A stretch of 64,000 nt of DNA from Lithobates sylvaticus. Its lineage: Eukaryota > Chordata > Amphibia > Anura > Ranidae. The notes below the pieces were generated by a model. It was not told the origin of the DNA, searched no databases, and saw only the letters and a program-made list of their open reading frames with translations. Numbering within the stretch: the stretch's first letter is position 1; the number at the start of each line of letters is the position of its first letter. The stretch is taken from positions 592,901,661-592,965,660 of the forward strand of contig CM053026.1 of the NCBI GenBank assembly GCA_028564925.1, given 5' to 3'. Shown piece by piece: positions 56,591 to 64,000 of the stretch. The translations under genes and the position numbers were made by a program.

Positions 56591-57639
56591 ATATTTAACC
56601 TTGGCATCATAGGCGTGCGCAGGGGGTGTGCCTGGGCCCCCCCTTATCCCTATGTGCGGTATCCATTCCCCCTACTGCCTGCCCCCCCCCCACAGTGCTA
56701 CTGGCTTGGTTTCCCTCCTCTCCTGGCTGCTGTGGAGGGTGTTTCAGGATGGAGCCTGGGGGGAAGGGGCTAGTAAATATGTAATTTACCAGCCCCTTCC
56801 TTTTCTAAATGAACACAGTAAACACATTCACTCACTGTGCCCATTCATAACAGAAGCAAAGTAAACTGTGTTTACTATGCTTCAATTTAGTGACTGAACA
56901 GGAAGCCGTTCAGCACAGAGCACTTCCAATTAATTTACTGTCCCGCGCAGCTGAGGCTGCAGAGAAAGATACGTGTGTTTGAGCTTTGTATACACAGCTC
57001 CTTCACCACTCCAAAGATGCTGCTTGCAGTAGTTTTTTTAGCGTCCTGCAAGTGCACCGCTCCAGTGTGAAAGCACTCGGGCTTTCACACAGGAGAGACA
57101 GGAGCGGCTCTTTACAGGCGCTATTTTTAGCAATGTAGCGCCTCAATGTGAAAGGGGTCTTAGGGTACTTAGGACTAGGTGTGGAAGAAAAAAAAGAATA
57201 ACTCAGATGGTTCAAAGGAAGCTTCTACAAAGCAGACAATACCAAATTAAGTTCCCACAGAAATATTTAGGGCCAGAGACTTATTCTATACTGAAGAGTC
57301 AGAGAAAGTTGTAGAGTTCAGATAATTTTGCACGGCGAACCACATTTAAGGAATGAATATAACTGACGTGAGCAAGGGGTTTAAGCCGAAATGTTGTGAT
57401 ATTATCTCCACCTTTATTGCATTTGCGCAGATTATAGTTTGCCTCTGTTTAGCCAAGTGGATTAGAGCGTGAGATCTGCTGCTCTAGTTAAATGTATTGT
57501 GAAGCATATCTTATATATTACGCTACTTACAAAAATATACATAATTATTTAACACTAGCTGTTTGGAGTGCTGCCTTTTATTTTTATTGAAATTGCCATG
57601 CCAGACTGGAGAAAAACAGAATGCACCCCATGACTGACC
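56591..57639. other. Intron, with GC-rich repeat-like part to about 57160
   Basis: CATAGGCGTGCGCAGGGGGT with a run of C (56680-56690) and GCCGTTCAGCACAGAGC look repeat-derived. From 57170 the sequence is AT-rich and featureless. Nothing coding was recognised. Confidence 0.3.
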
Positions 57640-58740
57640 TTCGAGGATGAAACTTCCAGGCCCTGTATTAGGAGAAATAGTTAGAAACGCCCCTGTTCTT
57701 CAGGACTTGGGCCTCAATGGCTCTTACATCAAAGCCAGTGACTGTAAAACAGGATGGAATATCAGGTCCTATAACAGCAGGTGTGGCCAATCGGGAAGCG
57801 TCCAGGGTTTGTCCACCAACAGATTGACAATGTTGGCATTATCTAACAGCACCCGAACCGATTGATTCAGAAGGAAGACAGAAAAACTACTATTCAAATC
57901 CCTCAAAGTTCCAGTATGCCTAACGGCATTTTCTTCCTTGATGACCTGGTTCCCTGAGCCAAAAGGTTCTCCAGAACATCTCCCCAGGCTGACAATCTGT
58001 GATCCATCATCAGCACATACCAACAGTTTCCCCCCATCCAGCATCTGTGATGAGATCCACCATTCAAGAGCCAACCTAGTCTTGGGATACAGATGCATGA
58101 GCCAATCCAGGGACTGTGGTTGTTGGTCCTACACCAACAGAAGATTGAGCTGTAACTCCCTGGATTTGAACTGGGCATGCGGAACCACTTTGAATGTTAT
58201 GATCATCTTTCCCAACACTCTCATGTAGAAGCTAATCAAGGAAACTTCCAGAGACCTTAGGGACTCCACTTGATTACATAGGGACAGATACTTCTCTTGT
58301 AAAGGTAAAACTTTTAGTTGAGCCATGTCCAGGACTAAGCCCAATTATGCCAAGCATTGCATTGGAACACAGGTTGACTTATGAAGGTTCAGCACCCAAC
58401 TGAAATGTTCTGGGGTGTGCACCATCTAATATACATTTATTGCAAGGTATGATCAGATTGTTCTCAAAGGAGCAGGTAATCCAGGTCCCCCACAACCCCA
58501 GAACTGGGGCCAACACTTTGGTAAACACTCTGGGAGCAGTGGCATCTTTGATGTCCTCTGATCCCAGGAGGTCCTCAAATTTAGGAGAAGCAATCATAGA
58601 ACAGAAACCGAAAGGTATTCAGTCCCGCTACAGGCTATCACTTTTGAAACTGGGTGCAGGCCTCAAGTGGATGCTGGTCACTCCAAAAAGTCCACCTTCA
58701 TGTAACAAGAGATTAGAAGCCACACTCTGTTAAAAGCCTC
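57640..58740 (-). mobile_element. DIRS-type retrotransposon fossil, reverse transcriptase/RNase H part
   Basis: Minus-strand traces run in the DIRS order: reverse transcriptase words (FTKVLAPVLG near 58510), the segment LGLVLDMAQLKVLPLQEKY with RVLGKMIITFKVVPHAQFKS (58200-58340), and an RNase H-like part (ALEWWISSQMLDGG, near 58050, and SVRVLLDNANIV near 57840). The recombinase half and termini were not recognised. The copy is partial and broken several times, and looks older than the one at 21240. Confidence 0.75.
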
Positions 58741-59075
58741 ATGTATGTTTATTGAAGTACAGCACTCAGAAGGGGATCTCCTTGTACCACAAGCACATGT
58801 CACTCCATCCAGAGCTTATTCATAGTGTGGGGAATTAGGGATGAATAAATCCTTAAGTCAGTGATTAGGAAACCTACACCTGTACCAGGTGAAACATCAG
58901 AACATACCCACAAGCTGGAAAGGAGACTGCAGTGTAAAACAAGCACAGTGGCAGATGTCAGAAAAAATACAAATGTAGGTCTTATGTAGGAACACGTTTT
59001 CAACGTTTTCTAAAATGTTACTAATCTTTTCAATATATTACAAAAAGAATAAAGGAACATATATCATGTGACTGC
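58741..59075. other. Intron or DIRS flank, nothing specific
   Basis: AT-rich. It could include an unrecognised terminal part of the neighbouring DIRS fossil. Confidence 0.3.
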
Positions 59076-59079
59076 TTAA

Positions 59080-59240
59080 AGTGATTGTGAAGGTAGAAGG
59101 TTTTTTTTTATCTTAATACACTATGCATTAAGAAAAAAACCTTCTGTGTGCAGCAGCCCCCCTCATACTTACCTGAGCCCCATCTAGATACATCGATGTT
59201 ACAGGAGTGTCTCGAATGCCCAGGACTCCCCTCCTAATTT
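59080..59240 (+). mobile_element. TTAA MITE, left part
   Basis: After TTAA (59076-59079) come AGTGATTGTGAAGGTAGAAG and a hairpin (GTAGAAGGTTTTTTTT... with TTAAGAAAAAAACCTTCTG). ACTTACCTG lies at 59167-59175. The right half is missing. Confidence 0.65.
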
Positions 59241-59547
59241 GCCTTTGTACTTATATGTAATAATGAATTGTTATTGGTACAAATTATTAAGAATATTATT
59301 TTTCTAATAAACTTGATAATCTTAGAAGGGGTGATGAAGCTGAAAGGTAGACGCCATGTGGACAAAAAAGAGCTGTAGCAGTTAGTCTGGAACTGTATAG
59401 AAATGCATGGATAGGTATATATAGTGCAGCAGATTTAGGACCATTTGTGAATGAGATATAATAAAATATTGAATATACCACACACAAAAATGTTGACATT
59501 AAATGTGATAGAAGATTGATTGGCTGATTGTTCCAGTTCAGCCTTAA

Positions 59548-59850
59548 AGTGATATTAAAGTCTCGTTTTTTTAGTTAAAAAATAACACATTTGTTATACT
59601 TACCCTGCTTTGTGCAGTGGTTTTGTACAGAGCAGTCCCAACCCTCCTCCTCTTTTCGGGTTCCTCTTCAGTGCTCCTGGCTCCGCCCATCTATTGAGTG
59701 CCCCCACAGCAAGCAGCTTGCTATGGGGCCACCCGAGCCACAGCTCCCCTCCTAATTTGCTGAGACAGCAGCAGAAGGAGCCAATGAGGAGAGAAAGGGG
59801 GAGGGGCTGGGCCATGGCCCAGTATTTGAATGGATAAAGGGAGCTGTGGC
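59548..59850 (+). mobile_element. TTAA MITE, left part, GC-rich
   Basis: After TTAA (59544-59547) come AGTGATATTAAAGTCTCG and ATACTTACCCTGC, the same architecture as the 59080 repeat. An inverted pair GCCCCTCCCCC-type word near 59800 lies in the GC-rich part. Confidence 0.6.
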
Positions 59851-60689
59851 TCCTGAAATGAATGTCAAAATATTCATCCATAGATATAAAGGAACTGGAG
59901 GAATGTACTTCTGAAACAGAGGAAAAGCCAGATAAGGGCAAAGATGAGAACTGAGCTGACCCCAAGGAGAACCATTGCAAGGCAAACTGTGCAAAGAGCA
60001 TTCCCTACCTGACAAAGGAATTTGGAACCCCACCACATTGTCTTCTCCTACCCCACCTCTCTGTCTGCACCCAGTAGTAGAAAAGCAATACGATAGAAAG
60101 TACTGGTGGTATCAGGGCACTGGTAATAAATGAGTTAAAGTTAAAGGGTCAAAGAGAAAAAGCACCAATCCAACAGTCAAAGAGAAATGACCGGGATGAG
60201 TCTCCCAATAGTACAATCACTAAAAGCATAACTCGGATCAATAGATCTGTGAAACAAAACTCCATGAATAGAACGGTCAAAAGTATCAATCATGGTCTCA
60301 CTTACAAGTAGTAGAGGATAAGAGATGCCAGATCAAATTCTCCATGCACAGATTCTAAGCTCTCCATGGCCTTGGGTAAAGCTGAAAGAGCCGGTGTAGA
60401 TAGTGGTCAATAGCTAGCTAGGAGTGTGAGAACACTGGAAGGGATACTGTTTATGGTTGGTAGGAAAAAGGAAAAGATGCAGTACATCTCTAATACATGC
60501 AAATTTCTTAATGTTTTATCATTTTAAAGGAATCTGCTATTCGAGAAAAATACCTGTTTATCTGCCAAGTCATGGAGGAGTCTACATTTGTAAAAAAAAA
60601 TGCATCACATAATCTTGTCTGTCTGGAGAGTGGACAACCAGTCCCCAAGTTAAAACAGAGCATTTTTAGCGTGTGGGTAGCGTGAACAG
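59851..60689. other. Intron, no recognised feature
   Basis: Single-copy-looking sequence; no exon or repeat boundary was recognised. Confidence 0.35.
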
Positions 60690-61184
60690 GTCCCACTGAT
60701 GGGCACCAATAGGTGGCACTGACTGGCGGTAGTGATTGGCACTGACAGGCACTGATGAGGTACTGACAGGTTTTACTGCTGGGCACTAATTGGCACTGAT
60801 ATGGGCACTGTCATCTGTTTTTTTATGGGCACTGACTGGCAGCTGTGGTAGCTCATCTGATGGGGCTGTGCTGATAATCAATTTATATTGATTATCAGCA
60901 CAGACCCCCCCTCTGACAGGGAGAGCTGCCGATCGTCTCTCCCTGTCAGCGCGAACCGAGGAACGCCGTTTAGCGGCACTTTCTGGATTCACGCAATGAT
61001 CAGCTGTGATTGTCACTGCTGATCACGCGGTAAGAAGTCTGTCAGACAGGCTGCACTTGTGATCACTGCGTGCCCCCATGGGCGTGCGCTGGCATGTTAT
61101 CCTGCTGGATGTCATATGACGCCCAGTCAGGATAACTAAACCACTTCCCAGCTGTCATTATGCTATAGGCCGGGCGTGAAGTGG
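60690..61184 (+). mobile_element. Family A subfamily element, right part
   Basis: A ragged GGCACTGA(C/T) repeat (60690-60840) is followed by a hairpin (TGTGCTGATAATCAATTTAT with ATTGATTATCAGCACA at 60867-60903), a GC-rich tail and the end CGGGCGTGAAGTGG before TTAA 61185-61188. The left end is missing. Confidence 0.7.
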
Positions 61185-61521
61185 TTAAAGACACAAACAA
61201 GAGACAAGTTTGAGGGGGTAGTGTAGGGGGAGATCTTGGGGTGCAAAAGGGTGTGGAGATGTAAGATAAGCAACTGTAACAGCAGCAAATTTGCATTCAT
61301 AGGCTAAACATTATTTATAGGTCAACAATTTGAAAGAAAAAAAAAAAAATGACTTAAGTTAAAGCAAAATTGAGCCAAAACAACGAAGATAAAAACAGGA
61401 CTGACAGACGACAGGATATATGCCCACTACTGGATAAGATGTACAGTATTACCCCTATAATCAGGGTATGAGCCACTTATCAAAAGATATACAGAAGATG
61501 GTGGCCAAGCATTTGGTTTAA

Positions 61522-63050
61522 CCACTTCAGCCCCGGACCAATTGTCAGCTTAAGGACCAGAGGTCTTTTTTCAATTTCGCACTGCACTACTTTAACTGGT
61601 AATTGCGCGGTCATGCAATTTTGTAACCAAACGAAATTTGCGTCCTTTTCTTCCCACAAATATAGCTTTCTTTTGATGGTATTTGATTGCCTCTGTGATT
61701 TTTATTTTTGGCGATATAAACGGAAAAAGCGAAAATTTTGAAAAAAAAAGAGATTTTCTACTTTTTGTTATAAGAAAAATCTAATAAACTCAATTTTAGT
61801 CAAACATTTGGGCCAAAATGTATTCAGCCACATGTCTTTAGTAAAAAAAATGCCAATAAGCGTATATTTATTGGTTTGCGCAAAAGTTATATAGCGTCTA
61901 CAAACTAGAGTACATTTTCTGGAATTTACACCGCTTTTAATTTATGACTGCCTATTTCATTTCTTGAGGTGCTAAAATGGCAGAGAAGTACAAAACCCCC
62001 CCCCCCCAAATGACCCCATTTTGGAAAGTAGACACCCCAAGCTATTTGCTGAGAGGCATGTTGAGCCATTGAATATTTTTTTTTTTAGTCCCAAGTGATT
62101 GAATAAAGACAAAAATAAAAAAGATTTTTTTTTTTTTCAAAAAGTTGTCACTAAATGATATATTGCTCACACATGCCATAGTTATATGTGGAATTGCACC
62201 CCAAAATACATTTTGCTGCTTCTCCTGAGTATGGGGATACCACATGTGTGGGACTTTTTGGGAGCCTAGCCGCGTACGGGGCCCCGAAACCCAAGCACCG
62301 CCTTCAGGATTTCTAAGGGTGCAAATTTTTGATTTCACTCCTCACTACCTATCACAGTTTCGAAGGCCATAAAATGCCAAAATAGCACAAAACCCCCCAA
62401 ATGACCCCATTTTGGAAAGTAGACACCCCAAGCTATTTGTTGAGAGGCATGGTGAGTATTTTACAGCTCTCATTTGTTTTTGAAAATGAAGAAAGTAAAG
62501 AAAAAAAAAATTTTTTTTCTTTTTTCAATTTTCAAAACTTTGTGACAAAAAGCGAGATCTGCAAAATACTCACCATACCTCTCAGCAAATAGCTTGGGGT
62601 GTCTACTTTCCAAAATGGGGTCATTTTGGGGGGTTTTATGCCATCTGGGCATTCCATGGCCTCCGAAACTGTGATTGGCAGTGAGAAGTGAAATAAAAAA
62701 ATTACACCCTTAGAAAGCCTGAAGGCGGTGATTGGTTTTTGGGGTTCCGTACGCAGCTAGGCTCCCAAAAAGTCCCACACATGTGGTATCCCCGTACTCA
62801 GGAGAAGCAACAGAATGTATTTTGGGGTGCATTTCCACATATGCCCATGACATGTTTGAGCAATATATCATTTAGTGACAACTTTTTGTAAAAAAAATAT
62901 ATATTTTTTTTTTTTTTTCATTATTCAATCTCTTGGGACAAAAAAAAAAAATATTTAATGGGCTCAACATTGCTCTCAGCAAATAGCTTGGGGTGTGTAC
63001 TTGAGGTCATTTGGGGGGGGGTTTGAACTGTCCTGGCATTTTATGCACAA
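61522..63050 (+). mobile_element. Family A subfamily element containing a large palindrome
   Basis: TTAA at 61518-61521 then CCACTTCAGCCCCGGACC. Family landmarks follow: GGTAATTGCGCGGTCATGCA, TATAGCTTTCTTTTGATGGT, TTGGTTTGCGCAAAAGTTAT. From 61971 the sequence is a palindrome to 63047, after which no standard family A end is seen before family B starts at 63090. Confidence 0.8.
61971..63047. repeat. Imperfect palindrome, arms about 500 bp, centre near 62509
   Basis: Left arm words appear inverted in the right arm in mirrored order: TTGTCACTAAATGATATATT (62144) with AATATATCATTTAGTGACAA (62862), ACCACATGTGTGGGACTTTT (62240) with its inverse at 62770, CACCGCCTTCAGGATTTCTA with AGAAAGCCTGAAGGCGGTGA, and the GACCCCATTTTGGAAAGTAG module at 62013 and 62402 with inverted copies. 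The module at the outer right end (about 63000) is worn. Confidence 0.95.
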
Positions 63051-63089
63051 CATTTAGAAGCCTATGTCACACGTCACCCACTCTTCTAA

Positions 63090-64000
63090 CCACTTGAAGA
63101 CAAAGCCCTTTCTGACACTTTTTGTTTACATGAAAACATATTTTTTTTTTGCAAGAAAATTACGTTGAACCCCCAAACACTATATATATTGTTAAAGCAA
63201 AGGCCCTACAGATTAAAATGGTGGGTGTTGCATTTTTTTTTCCACACAGTATTTGCGCAGCGATTTTTCAAACGCATTTTTTGTGGAAAAAATACACTTT
63301 TTTATTTTAATGCACTAAAACACACTATATTGCTCAAATTTTTGATGAAATAAAAAATATGATCTTAGGCCGAGTACATGGATACCAAACACGACATGCT
63401 TTAAAATTGCGCAAAAACACGCAGTGGCGACAAACTACATACATTTTTAAAAGCCTTTAAAAGCCTTTACATGATACCACATTAGATTCACGGAGGAGGT
63501 CTACTGCTAAAATGACTGCCCTCGATCTGACCTTCGCGGTGATACCTCACATGCATGGTGCAATTGCTGTTTACATATGACGCCAGACCAACGCTTGTGT
63601 ACGCCTTTGCGCAAGAGAAGGGGGGGCAGGGGTGCTTTTTTTTTTAGTTTTTTTTTTATTTATTTAGCTTTTTTATTTTATTTTTAAACTGTTCCTTCCA
63701 TTTTTTTTCTTTGTTATGATTTTTATTGTTATCTCAGGGAATGTAAATATCCCCTATGATAGCAATAGGCAGTGACAGGTACTGTTTTTTTGAAAAAATT
63801 GGGGTCTATTAGACCCTAGATCTTTCCTCTGCCCTCAAAGCATCTGACCACACCAAGATTGGTGTGATAAAATGCTTTCCCAATTTCCCAATGGCGCGGT
63901 TTATATCCGGGAGGGGGGACATTCCCTCCCACTGCTTATAAAAGCAGTCTAGAGGCTAATTACCCGCTAGAATTGCTTTTACATGAAAGCCGATCACTGG
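63090..64000 (+). mobile_element. Family B element, cut by the window end
   Basis: Starts CCACTTGAAGACAAAGCCC after CTAA (a worn TTAA). Landmarks: AGAAAATTACGTTGAACCCC, GTATTTGCGCAGCGATTTTT, AAAATTGCGCAAAAACACGC, GAGGAGGTCTACTGCTAAAA, TTCGCGGTGATACCTCACAT, GGGAATGTAAATATCCC. The same family occurs reversed at 17487-18324. No coding capacity. Confidence 0.85.

Overview
This is animal nuclear DNA, most likely from a neobatrachian frog of the true-frog (ranid) type. That reading rests on a vertebrate intronless MAB21L2 gene, two phase-compatible exons of vertebrate LRBA, Tc1 DNA of the Froggy Prince kind, and many copies of TTAA-flanked non-autonomous DNA transposons that I associate with ranid genomes. 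The host assignment is from memory of families and was not searched.

Host genes. MAB21L2 (1088-2167, +) is complete and intronless. LRBA runs on the opposite strand; two of its internal exons are visible at 10123-10269 and 5407-5543. Read in that order they join in phase and lead from a variable acidic linker into the start of the PH-BEACH region. MAB21L2 therefore sits inside the LRBA intron that follows the 5407-5543 exon, in opposite orientation, as in other vertebrates. Everything from 10270 to 64000 looks like LRBA intron; no further exon was recognised there. Repeat-poor, TAAT-rich stretches (about 6200-7430, 13640-14200, 43850-44480, 51850-52450) are candidate long-range enhancers of MAB21L2.

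Repeats fill most of the rest. There are: a Tc1 element gutted by another repeat (16576-18731); a CR1-like LINE (28510-31414) and the 3' end of an L1/Tx1-like LINE (23280-24180, -); two broken DIRS-type retrotransposon fossils (21240-23265 and 57640-58740, both -); hAT-type elements with 8-bp target duplications (20957-21139, 32539-33415, 53161-53321, and a likely one at 45499-45898); and a dense population of TTAA-bounded elements. The richest TTAA cluster is 46.6-56.4 kb. I use working names for them: family A (about 1 kb, ends CCACTT/CCGCTT), B (starts CCACTTGAAG), C (starts AGCGGAGCTCCACC), D (foldback, AGTGGATGTAAACCC). Several are nested in each other, giving a relative age order. Long TA and CA microsatellites are frequent.

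No operon, CRISPR array, phage or other prokaryotic system is present, and I found no convincing new protein-coding system. The most notable structures are a ~1.08-kb imperfect palindrome (61971-63047), the nested TTAA foldbacks, a pair of TCTCGCGAGA palindromes (10862-10912), and recurrent consensus splice donors that repeats supply in the LRBA sense direction.
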